This document shows positions 1-11,390 of a stretch of DNA of 64,000 nucleotides, one piece after another (within the stretch, counting starts at the first letter, position 1; every line of letters starts with the position of its first letter). Source of the DNA: Euryodendron excelsum. Taxonomy: Eukaryota > Streptophyta > Magnoliopsida > Ericales > Pentaphylacaceae. The position numbers were made by a program, and so were the translations under genes. Under the pieces are notes generated by a model. It saw only the letters and a program-made list of their open reading frames with translations, was not told the origin of the DNA and did no database searches. The DNA is taken from NCBI GenBank assembly GCA_033060915.1, contig CM065379.1, positions 37,389,318 to 37,453,317 of the forward strand, read 5' to 3'.

Positions 1-510
1 ATAAAGGATTGGCATACTTCTCAAGATTGGTCAGTCTCTCACATGGTGGCCCCAGCTTTGCTCTTTTTAAGATTCCGGGTGTTTCTCCTTGAAGGAATGA
101 CGTGGTTGATTGCTGATTACGTGTACTACTTGCCAGGATTCATGAGGGGCACTTATATGCTCCTATAGTTATGGAAGAGACCTTCGTGAGCCTTACTAGA
201 CTCCGTTAGGGGGCCAACACACATTTTCGAGGATGTTCTTCACTATTTCAGCTTCGGGCGATTAGACACTTATTTTTTGTTCCTCTTTTTCAGTATATGT
301 GGTATCCCGAGTCGGAAGTCATTCGATTGGGGAGGTCGAGGGTGGGCCATTGCCCTATTCTCTGTTTCTTATCGGCCATGGAAATTTGAGCTTTCTGAGG
401 CATATGCAACGGTGCTGTAGATGTTTGAGTGGTGGCTTTAGCCCTTTTTTGCGTTTTACCTTGTTCCCTGTTTCTTATTTGAGAGAGAGGGAAAGACATA
501 GAGTTAGTTT
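1..510 (+). pseudogene. 3' tail of antisense accessory ORF of element A (broken)
   Basis: On the plus strand, antisense to element A, short coding-like stretches are interrupted by stops and frame changes. A stretch near 325-400 reads FDWGGRGWAIALFSVS. It closely resembles LDWGGRGWVIAPFSVS in the minus-strand ORF of element D at 33252-33515, so both are probably the downstream part of the same accessory ORF. In B and D that ORF begins with MAD-G-D--S-RRRRS. Its 5' part would lie left of the window. Function is unknown. Membership in the plant mobile domain group is inferred from copy B, not from this fragment. Confidence 0.5.
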
Positions 511-539
511 TTGTACAAAAATAGTTTACTTATGCTAAT

Positions 540-1010
540 TCTAAAAACGTACAGGTAAAAGGGGTGAATGCATGTTATACTGTTTTTTTTTTTTATTTTT
601 ATGAAAGCATATGGAATTAGATGTATAACTTATTTTGCATGTCCTAATTTTTTTATATTTTTTTAATGAATGCACAGGTTTTTGCACATATAGGAATGGA
701 ATTGGATACAATGTCCCCTATTTTTTTTTGTGATAAATGCACAGATTGATGTAAGAATTGAATTAAATGCATTACGTATTTGGCATGTCCTACTTTTTTG
801 TTATTATTTTTTTTATGAATGCATAGGTTCATACAAGAATGGAATTTAATGCATGTTATATTTTTTGGATGAATCTACCTACAGGAACGGAATTGAATAC
901 ATGCCACGCTCTTTGATGAACGCATGAATATATACAAACTACACAGGAATTTAATAGATGTACATTTTATACATGTCATGGATGCATTAGTACTACATGT
1001 ATATAAGCTA
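540..1010. repeat. Degenerate tandem repeat of A-leader (units of roughly 65-100 bp)
   Basis: A phrase like 'gaatgcacaggt...acaggaatggaattgaatgcatgt' recurs four to five times with poly-T runs between copies. The reverse complement of the same repeat is at about 32815-33110 in element D. No gene is seen here. Confidence 0.6.
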
Positions 1011-1324
1011 TTTACAAAGAATGTCCTAGGATTGCCCGAGGGCCCATACTCTCAGGATTCTGTTTCCTTTCCAGGATTCTGCCCCATTTAGTTTTGTCCC
1101 ATTCTCATCGGGGTGTGATAGCATTTGCACCATTCTCCAGGGATCTTGACCTTTCGGTTTGCTATTCTATCCCGACTTTCTACAGGGTTACTGTTTGGGG
1201 TTTGTTTGATCTCACTTGGTTTTCTCTCTCAGATCTCTAAAATGCCACCATGGCTCCAGCAACAACTTCCATGCCCTTTGCAAAGCGATAAACAGCTAAG
1301 CCCTCCATCCGAGAAGACTTCTTT

Positions 1325-1880
1325 TAGGACCGTAATGTAGGCTGGGTTTAGGGGTTGTAAGAAACGAAGGGATATTTAGGCTCAAAGATCTTTTTATGGG
1401 TTGTTTAAACCAAAACCATCTGAGCACACTTTGGAGCATGAGATTGCCCCTGTATTCCTCCCCAGTTCTCCTTTCTCATCCTACTTGTTTTGGTATTGTT
1501 CATGCTTATTTAGACTAAGCAATTTTCTTTTATCAGATAGGACTTTAATTTGGACCGTAATGTAGGCTAGGTTAAGGTGTTTATGAATGAAAAGGATGTG
1601 GAGGCTCAAATTTGATGTTGTTTCTAATAGGGTTTAGATCCACACCATCCTTAGTCGGTCTTTCGGCGGGGTTTCATCCCCTTATATCCTCCTCTAATTT
1701 CAGCAACATGTTTGGCTCATTTAGATCAAGCAATCCTTTTCAATCGAAGAGGATTTTAACAGAGTACTAATGTAGGCCATGGTTTCAGGTTTTTACAAGA
1801 AAGGGTAAAGGCTCAAACTTATTACTTCTACTTGGTGGCTTTGTCAACTAGGATTACCTTTGAATTTTCCCTTTTACAAG
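1325..1880. repeat. Three imperfect tandem units of about 200 bp in the A leader
   Basis: Units start near 1325, 1550 and 1752. Each carries 'gta(a)tgtaggc', then a 'gtaagaaacgaagg'-like stretch, then 'aggctcaaa', and later a line resembling 'tcatttagactaagcaa'. Element D carries the same three units in reverse complement at about 31890-32410. Confidence 0.6.
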
Positions 1881-2129
1881 AGGAGTAACTTTTGACCTTC
1901 TTAGTCTGACATTTTTTTTTAACTTTCGTCTTTCCTATATGCTTTTCAAGATAGCACAAACATGATTCTTTCTCGGTCTTTTCTCTGATATGCCTCTTCT
2001 TTTTTTTTTTTTAACATTTCTACAACTTCTTTTTCTCAAATCCTTTCCTTAGCATTTCGATTTAACCCATTGTGGACGGTGATCCCTAGGTTGGAGTGTT
2101 TTTTAAAAAGGAAAGGTAACCAGCTCAAT

Positions 2130-2650
2130 AGGTTTGACAAGGGTTGCTTTTAATTGTATGGGAATTGAAATGAGGGCCTTTCTTCATTTTGAACAAGGTT
2201 GCTTGATCCATAGAGCCTTCACGTTACTTCAGCTTGATGGTCGATGACGTTCTCTGCCAGATCTTCTGCTACCTGTTTGCCCTAGTGTGGGGGGATGGTT
2301 TCGGATCGAGGTTGACAAAAAAAACTTTCGCTTTCTGCGAGGCACTAGTGGGTTAAGCAAAACGGATATTTTTGTGTATAGTAATAGAATTGAGGGCCTC
2401 TAATCATTTCAAATTGAATTGCTTAGTCCATAAAGCTTTTGTACAAAATTTAGACAATATTTCTATGGATGATGTGTTTTGGCCAGTGAACCCCTACATA
2501 TTTTATCGAATCAACTACTCTGTGCTTACCCCGGTGTGGGGAATGGTTATTGGTTTAGGGACATCTGAATAAAAATTAGTTACGGCCCTCGTGGGTTAAG
2601 CAAGGGGTAGTGTTTATTTAGGATAAATAGAACAATGGCTTCTCATCATT
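2130..2650. repeat. Three imperfect tandem units of about 220 bp in the A leader
   Basis: 'gtgggttaagcaa', 'aattgagggcctc' and 'cattt(c/t)gaa' recur with a spacing of about 220 bp. The counterpart in D lies at about 31020-31530 in the opposite orientation. Short ORFs inside are not supported as genes. Confidence 0.55.
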
Positions 2651-3399
2651 TCGAGGACTTGGCTGCCCATCACTTAGCCAGGATATCACGCAAGAGTCGC
2701 CTTTTCAATGAAATTCACACCACTACCCTCCCCCTATCTCTCGCTTTCTCTTTGTCTCTCAAAGGTTTTAAACCCCTTTAAATGGGTGGCCTATGCTATC
2801 CCATCCTTCAAATCGAGTCATTTACCAAATGGGGAAGAATCCCTAAATGTGACAATCGTTCACAAGAGTATGAAACAAAGGGGATAAATTGGGAACTACC
2901 TATTTTCATTTAAAAATGTGATTACATGGCATGCAATGTTTAGTTAAAGAAGATATGTGAGAAATAGAAAGACTAAAAGAAAATAGACGAATTTTGTAAA
3001 AATCTCCCTTTTCTTATGGATCTCTTAGTGAGAACCCCTGACAAGGTTTTAGAACTGTCAGCTTCTTTGGCATTTCATTATTCAGGTGTATCACCAAACG
3101 ACAAAGGGCAGATTAACAGATCTCTTGCGGTGTTTGGCATGAATTCGGAAGTTAGGAGATTCTTTTGTAATTATGCATGTGTCTGACAGAACTTTGCAAA
3201 CGATGAAGCCTTTTTCTACATGGAAGACGATTGTCGCGGCATGGCGGGGAGGTAATGTCTTGCAGATGGATGGTTAGTTCTTCCTGCTCCTTGATGTAAG
3301 TTCAGCCTCTTCTAACAACTAGGCTTATCCTCCCGTGAGTTTGAATCTGGTGAGGTGCTAGAGGGATTCCATGAATTCAGTTGTGCTCTCTAACCTACA

Positions 3400-4560
3400 A
3401 AAAGGAAAAGAAAAACAGAATGCAGTCAGCATGTAGAGTTGGAAGTTCTATGCGATGCATGTACTATGAAGGCCCTTCTTTGAGGGAATCTAGGCATGAT
3501 GAAAAGTCCATTTTGGAGGTGGGGCTTTGCCCCTATTATGCAATACAATACCTTTTCGACGTGGGGCGGTTGATGTTCCCTTATTTGAGCAATCTCGCCT
3601 CCATGGATTGAGAGAGATTTGGGCCCCTCTCGAGATATGGTTCTATGCATGCCATGAATCCTTAGGGTTTAGGAACCCTTAGGAGTTTTGGAAGGTTCGA
3701 TTAACACGAGATTGGATTGCTCCTTTCTCTCTACGATTGATTAGATGCATGAGAATGAAATGACTTGAGTTTCTTGGAATTCTTGTCTTGGAATGGATAA
3801 GGGTACATGAGCATAAAAAAAATGAACGTGTAAGCAATATGATGATAGTAAGTAAGTGATTTAGAAAACCCCCTTCTTGTCTTACGTTTGCCTTCGATTC
3901 TCTTGATATTTGGAGATGAGAAGGGGGAGGACAAAAGACAAGAAACAAAAGAGAAGTTAGTGCCTTGATTTGAAAGTTTTTATGCAATGCATGTCCTAGA
4001 GGTGCCCCTACTTGAGAGAAACTAAACATGATGCGTTTGCTCACTTTTGGAGATAAGGGATTTGCCCCTATATGTAAATACCTTACCGTCAAGTGGGAAC
4101 CTTCAGCCATCCATGCATTCATTCACAAAAGTTAAAAAAGTACATTGAATTTTGGATTTAAGATACAAAAGAATTGAAATACATTTTAATAGGGGGAGAG
4201 GGAACATTTTCCTTTGGACTTCCACCTATCTAGCCTTACAAAAGAAAAACCTAAACTACTCTTGAGTCTTAGGATTCGCCTTCGTTGGATTTGATGTTGA
4301 GGAGGTCGTTGAGAGACCTTGTTGATCGATCGCCCCTTGCCTTCTTGGCAATCCTCTCTCTGTGAGCATAGAGCGATTGGGGCCCCTCTTATGAGATGTC
4401 TTAAAAATGCATGCAATGAGTCTTTAGGGTTACGTGGGAACCCTTAGGGTTTGGGTAGGTTTAATGCAAGGGAGAGTGACCCTTAGGGTTTTGGTGTCAC
4501 TCTCTATGGGTTGATCATATGCATGAGGATGCAGTAACTTGAGTTACTTAAAACTCTTGT
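3400..4560 (-). repeat. Diverged tandem duplication within the A leader
   Basis: Two blocks (about 3400-3800 and 3960-4560) share the same sequence of landmarks: 'tgcaatgcatgtcctag', 'ggcccctctc/ttatgaga', 'cccttagg', 'gttgatcatatgcatgag' and 'acttgagtt'. In D the blocks are at about 29080-29690 and 29868-30240. In E only the first block is present, just before gag. Extra copies therefore seem to occupy the place of the lost coding region. Confidence 0.55.
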
Positions 4561-4944
4561 ATTGACATGGAATATGGAATGCATGAACATGGATATGCAA
4601 AGAGTGTAAAGAGAGAGAATGTAAGAGCAAGGTAAACGTACATGTAAACATACATGCACAAGCAGTTTAGACAGTCACTATAATAGTATGAATATAGTCA
4701 GTATAACAGTAGGAATATACAGGTATAAATAAAAGTAAGAGCAATCGCCCTTTTCTCCGTGGTTTTGAAAATGGTGCTCGTGTCTTAAATCCGGCAGAAG
4801 TTCGGCTATGCATGGTGTCTATATGAGTATGAGGTTGAGGGTTGAGTAATGCGTCCTAAAAAGGCTCGGTTCCCGGATCTTCAAACCTAAGCCCACTCCC
4901 CGAGGTGGTGCCATGATCGGTTGGTGATCCGAGCGGGGGAACCA

Positions 4945-5142
4945 TCAAAAGGCCGTATGTAAAGAAACTGACACAGCATCTTGCTCACAACCAATATACC
5001 GTTCCCCTTTTCTAACTAGAAAGGACATATCAGGGTAATATGCAAGTATGCAGAATGCAGGTGCACATGCTGTGTGTGTGTGATTTTTAAAAGTGGAGGA
5101 AAGAGCCCAACAACTCCCATTCATCCTGTTCATCACATTCAT
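4945..5142 (-). CDS. Candidate leader-encoded small ORF, 65 aa (element A copy)
   Basis: This small ORF begins MNVMNRMNGSCWALSS about 260 bp downstream of the LTR. Similar ORFs with the same start, a shared PDMSFLVRKG(E)-YIGC block and similar ends occur in D (28509-28709) and E (42862-43056). The three copies differ by small indels around a (CA)n tract, yet the frame downstream of the tract is the same in all three. That is weak evidence for selection, and it could be chance or recent common origin. No known domain is recognised. It may act as an upstream ORF in the genomic RNA, or it may have no role. Confidence 0.3.
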   Translation of the reverse strand: MNVMNRMNGSCWALSSTFKNHTHTACAPAFCILAYYPDMSFLVRKGERYIGCEQDAVSVSLHTAF

Positions 5143-5380
5143 GCATAATAGTTAATAACATAAAATTGCAAACCAAAGTGCACCTACAAAACAAAGATGC
5201 AAGAGTTAGTATGTAGATGACAAACTTAATACAAGATAATATGAATAGATGTATGTTTTTTGAGAATAACTTTGAAAATTTGATTTTGAAACTTTAAAGT
5301 GAATAGGATTGAACAAGTTAATTGAAGACTCTACATGGGTGAGGAGTAAAAAGACATGACTACGACCTAACGCTCTAGGT

Positions 5381-5399
5381 GTCCCCAGCGGAGTCGCCA
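5381..5399 (-). promoter_or_regulatory. Primer-binding site, tRNA-Arg type (element A)
   Basis: Reverse complement reads TGGCGACTCCGCTGGGGAC, 2 nt inside the LTR end. It is nearly complementary to the 3' end of plant tRNA-Arg including CCA. Use of tRNA-Arg is characteristic of Ogre/Tat elements. The tRNA match is from memory of tRNA-Arg sequence and was not computed. Confidence 0.75.
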
Positions 5400-6439
5400 A
5401 CTGTCGCACCCAAATTTTTCGCGCCCAAGGAATACACACACAAGCGGAAAAAATATTGTACTCTCTCATTAGAACTCACCCTCCTAGAAGAATGAGTGCG
5501 ACTAGGTTTGAATTGAAAATTGATTTAAATAAAGGGCTTTTAGAAAAGATTTGGAGTCGCCTCCTAACTTGATTAAGATGAGTTAGGTCACCTAAAAACT
5601 AAAAATAATTCGAAGACTACACTTAGGGTTTTTGAAAAACGATTTTGAAAATATCTCCTCAAGAGAGGGTTTTTAAGAAAACAGGTTGTTTGGCAACCTT
5701 TGAAAAACATTTAGCCCTTTTTTGAAAAATAACTCATTTTTGGTCTTTGAAAACAATGATCCTAGGTTCGGAGGTTAGTTACGTATAGGGAAGATGCACT
5801 TAGCCATCACCCTACCTCGCCCTTTCGGTACCTACATGTCAATCTACCCTAGATTCAGCTATGAGAGTCTTTAACTAACTAATGTTCAATCCTATCCACT
5901 TTATAAAACAATGTTTAAAAAGATATGATGCATAATATGCAAGTACAAGAGAAAGACTTGATTTGAAAATAGATTTGGAAATAGATTTGATTTGATTTTA
6001 GAAAAGAGATTTGAAAAGATAGATTTGAAATTGAAAAGTTTTAGAAATTGAGAATTGAGATTTGAAAATAGATTTTTGGAATTGGAAACTTAAAATAGAT
6101 ATGGAATTGGATATTGAAGAAGATTATAGAATTGGAGATTTGAAAGAGGTTATGGAATTGAAAATTTGAAAAATGTGGAGATCGCATCCATGAGGGTTGC
6201 CTACGTATCCCTTTGGAGGAATCAGATCAGTCGTAGTTCGGATAAGAATCCGATTGAAAATATAAGATTTTGATTGGAAGAAATAAACTTTGAATTGGAA
6301 TTTGGATTGGAAGATTGAGAGATTGAACTTTAATTGAAAGATTTGAAAAGATTGATTTTAGGAAACCAAGACTTAGGAAAGAGAGGATTTGGAGAAGACT
6401 AAAGATTAAGAAAGATTGGACTCGAATGTTGGAATTGGA

Positions 6440-7240
6440 AGATTGGAGAAGGATTGAATTTAGGAAAGGTTCGAATTAGGAAAGTTTCATTTTAGGAAAG
6501 TTTCGTTTTTGGAAAGTTTTGGTTTAGCAAAGTTTCGAATTAGGAAAGTTTTCGAAATAGGAAAGCTTTGGAATTAGGAAAGTTTTCGAAATAGCGAAGT
6601 GTTGAATTTAGAAATGTTTTGAATTAGGAAAAGTTTAGTTCAAGAAAGGTTTAGAATTTGGACAGTTTCAACTTAAGAAAGTTTTAAATTTGGAAAGCTT
6701 AGAATTTTAGAAAGATTTTAAATTAGGAAAGATTTTAAATTAGGAAAGATTTGAATTTAGAAAGCTTTAGAATTTTTGGAAGATTTAAAGTTTGAGTTTT
6801 AGATGGATTTTAAAATCTAAATTTGGGAGTTAAAGCTTGGAAAGGATGTGGAATTAAGAAAAGTTGGAATAAGGAAAGGTTTAGACTTTGAAAGATTTGA
6901 AGTTTAGGAAAGTGTAGAACTTAGAGTTTTAGAGTTTGAAAGTTTCGAATTTAGAAAATTTAGGATTTAGGAAGTTTTAGAGTTTGAGTTTTAGAAACCT
7001 TGAGATTAGGAAAGGTTGAGTTTAGGAAAGATTTAAAAATTTGGATTTGGAAAGTTAAGATTTGGAAAGGGGTAGAATTAAGAAAGGGTTGAATTAGGAA
7101 AGATTTTGAAAGTTGAATTTTCAAATTTGGGAAAGATTTTTGTGTTCAAGTTTTGGAAAATTAAGATTTAGAAAAGTAGGAGATTAGGAAGGAGTTGAGT
7201 TAGGAAAGAGTTGGATTAGGAAGGGATTAGATTTTGTTTC
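6440..7240 (-). repeat. Purine-rich degenerate short-period array in LTR U5
   Basis: Dozens of variants of 'ttaggaaagttttgaa' follow each other at a period of about 15-20 bp. Seen from the minus (sense) strand it is pyrimidine-rich ('cctaaaactttc'). Equivalent fields occur in every LTR copy: 15890-16500, 20130-20800, 26270-27200, 38990-39620, 44390-45100 and 50390-51050. Confidence 0.75.
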
Positions 7241-8278
7241 TAAGAAGAAGTGTTTGATTTCGTTTTCAAAAATGAAGGATTGTATCTAATTTCCTAAATG
7301 GGAAGATTGGACTTGGTTTCCTAAAGGGAAGGTAGGATTTGGCAAGGATTTGGAAAAGGAAGTTTCTAGAAACCCTAGATTTAGAAGTGTATAGTTTTGA
7401 CGTTGAAAATAGGAGGTTTTGGGAACCTAGATTTTAAGGCAAGTTTGAAAACCATGTTTTTGGAAAGAAAATTATGGTCTTTTAATCGTTAGCTCTAAGG
7501 CTTGACTTGGGCATCAAGAAAATAGAATTTTGGAAAGTGTGTTTTTGGAAACGAAGATTTTTAGAAGGGAATCCTAGAGACGAGTTTTTGGAAAGTGAAT
7601 TTGAAGATAGAGTTTTTGGAAAGAATTTGAAAACGAGTTTGAAAACGATTTTTGGAAAAATGCAAGATAATGATATGCACAATGCAAATTGGGGCCGTGA
7701 ACATACAAGGTTAAGGCTTCACCACATAATCAAGAGGGCCGAAACCACGTGATATCCAGTTAGACTGAAAGAAAGCCCTCGACACGGTGACCCTCCAATA
7801 GTCTAATCCTACACATGGACTGAGAGTCTCCTTGTTTCAAGCATGTAAAGAAAAGAGGGAAAGAGATAGGGGATTAAAATAAAGAAAACCCAAGCAGGTT
7901 AGGAAAGAGAAGAGAGAGGGGGGAAGTGCGGAAATTTAAATAAGAAGCGTACCTTGTGTCTTCTTTATTTTGCTTGGCTTTGCGTGCCTTGCTTTCTTGC
8001 TTTCTCTTTGGTCTTCGCTTTAGTCATCGAGAGCTTTATCTTGGTCTTTGAGAGCTTCGAGTTGCAGTAATCCAAGACTTCAATGGAGGGTTTGAGGCTT
8101 GTGTATAAGTGTATAGGGGTGTGTATGAGTGTATAAGAGGCTAGGGTTTGGTGTATGGTGGCTAGGGTTTGAAAAACCTAAAGAAGCTAGGGTTTTGAGA
8201 GTGTACGAGCTCTGTGGATCGAAAATTAGGGTCTTTAGACTGAGTTTGTGGACCTCTTTCACGTTGGAAGTGGCTCTG

Positions 8279-8289
8279 TATTTATAGAG
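8279..8289 (-). promoter_or_regulatory. TATA box of LTR (A)
   Basis: Minus-strand TCTATAAATACAGAGCC. The same box is found in all LTRs with this segment: 18467-18474, 22399-22409, 24779-24786, 37503-37510, 46694-46703 and 52582-52590. It marks the probable U3/R boundary. Confidence 0.7.
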
Positions 8290-8300
8290 ATGGGACAGAC

Positions 8301-8402
8301 TTGGCGCCTGTTACAGTGGCGCCAGGCCAATTTTCCTCTTGGTACCACTAGGAGTGGCGCTAGGCCAATTCTTGGCTTGGCGCCACTGCTAGTGGCGCCA
8401 GC
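8301..8402. promoter_or_regulatory. Cluster of GGCGCC-centred palindromes upstream of the TATA box
   Basis: Repeated 'GGCGCCACT..(C/A)AGTGGCGCCAG' palindromes with a spacing of about 35 bp, ending within 20 bp of the TATA box. The block is kept in every LTR copy, although individual palindromes carry point changes. A protein-binding or RNA-hairpin role is inference. Confidence 0.6.
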
Positions 8403-9539
8403 CAGTTAGAAAAATTTTAAGGTCGGCAAGCAATGTATCTTTGGAAGATTTGGGCGCCTGTACCAGTGACTACCATGCAATTTTTAGCCCGGCTTCACTA
8501 TAAATGACTTCGAAAAGTTCGGGAATGATTTGAAGAGGCCGGGAATAACCCGAAGAGCCGGAAAAGGGCAGGAACACTTAGAATAGTGTCCCAGAGGTAT
8601 TTGACTTGAAAAATGAGGATAGGAAGTGTCGGAAGGATTGACCAGGCCGTTAGAGGCAAAACGGTCAATCGGGTTGGAAAGCTGCCGGGACGGACTTGGA
8701 ATGTCCCGAAAAAAGACTCGAGACTTGGGGACAATATTTAGAATGTTCCCAAAATTTTTCCGGTTTGATACCCAGAGCCGGTGTGGTCAGAAAAGGCGAC
8801 CGACCCTCTAGGGGCAAAACGGTCATTTTGTACCGGGTTTGCCGGAATTGACTCGGAATGATCCGGAAAGGTAAAGGGAGGTTTAAAACACTATAAGAAG
8901 CATTCTCGGGAGGTTACCGGTTTGATACCTAGGGCCGGTATGGTTCTCGGGGCATTCAAACGCCTACGGGCAAAATGGTCATCTACCGAAAAGTCTCGGA
9001 ATTGGCCCCAAACTAACTAGAAGGCACGTAATCATGTCAAATTCCCTTTAAGACAATCTTGGAAGGTTGGAATTACCGTTCTGAGGATTCAAATGTGTTC
9101 TCGAGAAATGTGCTAGAAAATAGCCCTAGGGGCAGTTTGGTCATTTTTCACCGAAGTGGGTTAGCAGGCACTGGTGTTGACTTAGGTTTTGAGTGTTTTC
9201 GCCACTCTGACGACGGTCGCATGATACAGGGGTTTGTTGGCAATTCTCTATATCGACTTGTTTGCGAGTATTTTTGCTACTCTGACGGTTGCGATGTTTG
9301 CGAGTATTTCCGCTACTCTGACGGTTCGCAATCATTCCCGAGACTGCCTAATCTCGGGAAGCTGCTAAAGGGACTTAGCGCCTAAAAATCAACTTTCTCG
9401 AAAGGCATGCCTAAACGGACATTTCTGTATTGGCGGGCTAATAGGCGCCAAAGGTGGACCGTTCTACCATCTAGGAGACTTGGGGTCCCGTCCCGGTCGA
9501 CAGGTTTAAAAGGACTTACCGCTCCGAAGAGATTTTCTT

Positions 9540-9800
9540 TGAAAAACGTGTTGGACCGTCTCGAGGAATAAACTGTCTCGAGAGAGGGATTGGAATTGGA
9601 ATTGGAATTAGAAAGGGGACTTACCGTCTTCGAAAAGGCGTGCTTAAATTGGAATTGGAAAGGGGTCTTATCGCCTTCGGAAAGACGCGCCTGATTGGAT
9701 AGATTTACCGTCTCGAGCAATCAACTGTCTCAAGAGAGGGATTGGAATTGAAATTGGAAAAGGAATTGGAAAGAGTTCTTACCGTCTTCGGAACGAGGTG
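9540..9800. repeat. Short minisatellite remnant in U3 of LTR A (81-bp unit family)
   Basis: About three diverged copies of the 'ctcgaggaataaactgtctcgagagaggg...ttaccgtcttcg' unit seen expanded at 47770-49015. They are interspersed with short (ggaatt)n runs. The copy number here is low and the units are more diverged. Confidence 0.6.
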
Positions 9801-10954
9801 CCTGGTTTAGAAGATGGAAAGGATAATGCCCCTAAGGGCATTTTGGTCATTTTGCTTCTCTTTGGGCCCTAGTGGGCCCGCGAAACGATGAATAGACAAG
9901 ATTTAGACTTAGAGAGTTGATTTGATTCGAAATATGTCCATATTGACTTGAACACAAGTCTGGACAGAGTGGAGACCGCCGAGCGGTCAAAAATGCGGTG
10001 CTTACAATACCCAGAGCCGATGTGGTCCTCGGGATGCTCTGATGCCTAGGGGCAAAATGGTCATCTTGATTGAAAATTCTCAGAATTGGCCCGAAACTAA
10101 CTAGAAGACACCTAATCATGCTAGATTTCTTTTAAGACAATCTTGGAAAAATGGACTTACCGTTTTGAAGACTTAGGTACTTTCTCGAGAAACATGCCGA
10201 AAATGGCCCTAGGGGCAGTTTGGTTATTTTTTACCGGAGTGGGCTAGCAGGCACTGGTGTTGACCTAGGTTTTGAGTGTTTCCGCCTTTCTGACGACGGT
10301 CCCATGGTATAGGGGTTTGTTGGTAATTCCTCATATCGACCTGTTTGCGAGTACTTCAGCTACTCTGACGGTTGTGATGTTAATGAGTACTTCTGCTACT
10401 CTGACGGTTCACGATCATTCCTGAGATTGCCTAATCTCAGAAAGTTGCTAAATAGACTTAGCGCCTGAGGAATCAACTTTCTCAAAAGGCATGCCAAAAT
10501 GGACGTTTCTGCATTGGCGGGCTGGCAAGCGCCAAAGGTGGACCGTTCTACCATATAGAGGACTTGAGGTCTCATTTCGGTAGATGGGTTTGAAGGGACT
10601 TACCATTCCGAAGAGTTCACTCAGAAACATGCTGGATTGGAGGGTCTTTCCACCTTGAGGAATCAACTTTCTCGAAAGGTGTGCCGAATTTAATTAGAAT
10701 TAGAATTGGAATTGGAATTGGAAATGGGACTTACCGTCTTCAGAAAGACGTGCCTGTTGAAATTGGACCTAACATTACCCCCAAGGGAATTTTGATAATT
10801 TTGCCTCTATTTGGGCCCGGCGGGCCCGAGAAGTAGTTTAATTGACGGGATTAGATTTGGAAAGTTAATTTAGATTGGAATACGTCCATATTGACTTAAG
10901 TACAAGTCTGAATGGACTGGAGACTGCTGAACGGGCAAAAATGGGGTGCTTACA

Positions 10955-10985
10955 GCTGCCCTTCTTTTTTTTTCTTTGCTTGTCA
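10955..10985 (-). promoter_or_regulatory. Polypurine tract of element B
   Basis: On the minus strand, a run of A and G (AAAAAAAAAGAAGGGCAGC) directly precedes TGTAAGC, the U3 start. The comparable tract in D is at 35842-35859. Confidence 0.7.
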
Positions 10986-11390
10986 AAGACAAAACACGAT
11001 ATAGTAAGAGTCTCATGTTGACCGTGAGGCCGTCAGAAGGACGGACTTTGAAAATTTTGGAAGACGGGATAGTAGAAACGAATATTGGGCTCAAAAGGCC
11101 TTTGAAATCGAGTTTTAGCGGGAAAAAGGGCAAAGCTGCCCAAAATTGGCAACTGGCGCCACTACTTTAGAAGAAATGGCTTGGCCAAGCCTGGGATCAA
11201 AGCCAGAAATATTTTTGGTTCGAGCACTTGCGGGATTTTGAAAAATTTTTGGAAAATCAAGAGGCATTGGGAGGAAACCGACTTGGACATTGAAGAAGCG
11301 CTTCTTGGAGACCATGGAGGATTACCGAAAGTGAACGCCGTCGACGGAAAAGTCACCAGAAGAGAAGTTTTCATCTAAGAACTCCAAGAG

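Larger units (their letters stand above)
1..5401 (-). mobile_element. Element A: internal leader region of Tat/Ogre-like LTR retrotransposon (left end outside window)
   Basis: Reading leftward from the primer site at 5381-5399, this is the untranslated internal region of a minus-strand element. It matches, in reverse complement and in the same order, the plus-strand element D from 28257 to about 33500: a small ORF, the tandem leader duplications, three-unit repeats, and the tail of an antisense ORF. No gag, protease, RT or integrase motif is visible anywhere in it. In element E a gag begins about 1.5 kb after the primer site; the equivalent place here (about 3.9 kb) holds only leader sequence. 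The call as leader of a gag-less family is inference from two matching copies. Confidence 0.75.
5402..10954 (-). mobile_element. Giant LTR, 5.55 kb, minus orientation (5' LTR of A, also abutting the 3' internal end of B)
   Basis: It begins TGTCGCACCC and ends GGGGTGCTTACA, giving TG...CA termini. The primer site is at its left and a polypurine tract at its right, so it touches the 5' internal end of one element (A) and the 3' internal end of another (B). In sense orientation U3 is 10954-8289 (2.67 kb) and U5 about 8279-5402 (2.88 kb). It contains the purine-rich 'aggaaagttt' field, GGCGCC palindromes, a TATA box and U3 repeats. Short ORFs inside are not conserved coding sequence. Confidence 0.85.

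Noticed and set aside
3679..4122. 147-aa minus-strand ORF with hydrophobic stretches
   Set aside because: It lies in the duplicated leader. The equivalent frames in D and E are broken and the alignment is nucleotide-level only.
8080..8220. Telomere-like 'ccctagcc/ctagggtttgg' runs in LTRs
   Set aside because: Not a regular CCCTAAA array. Single scattered matches in AT-rich LTR sequence.
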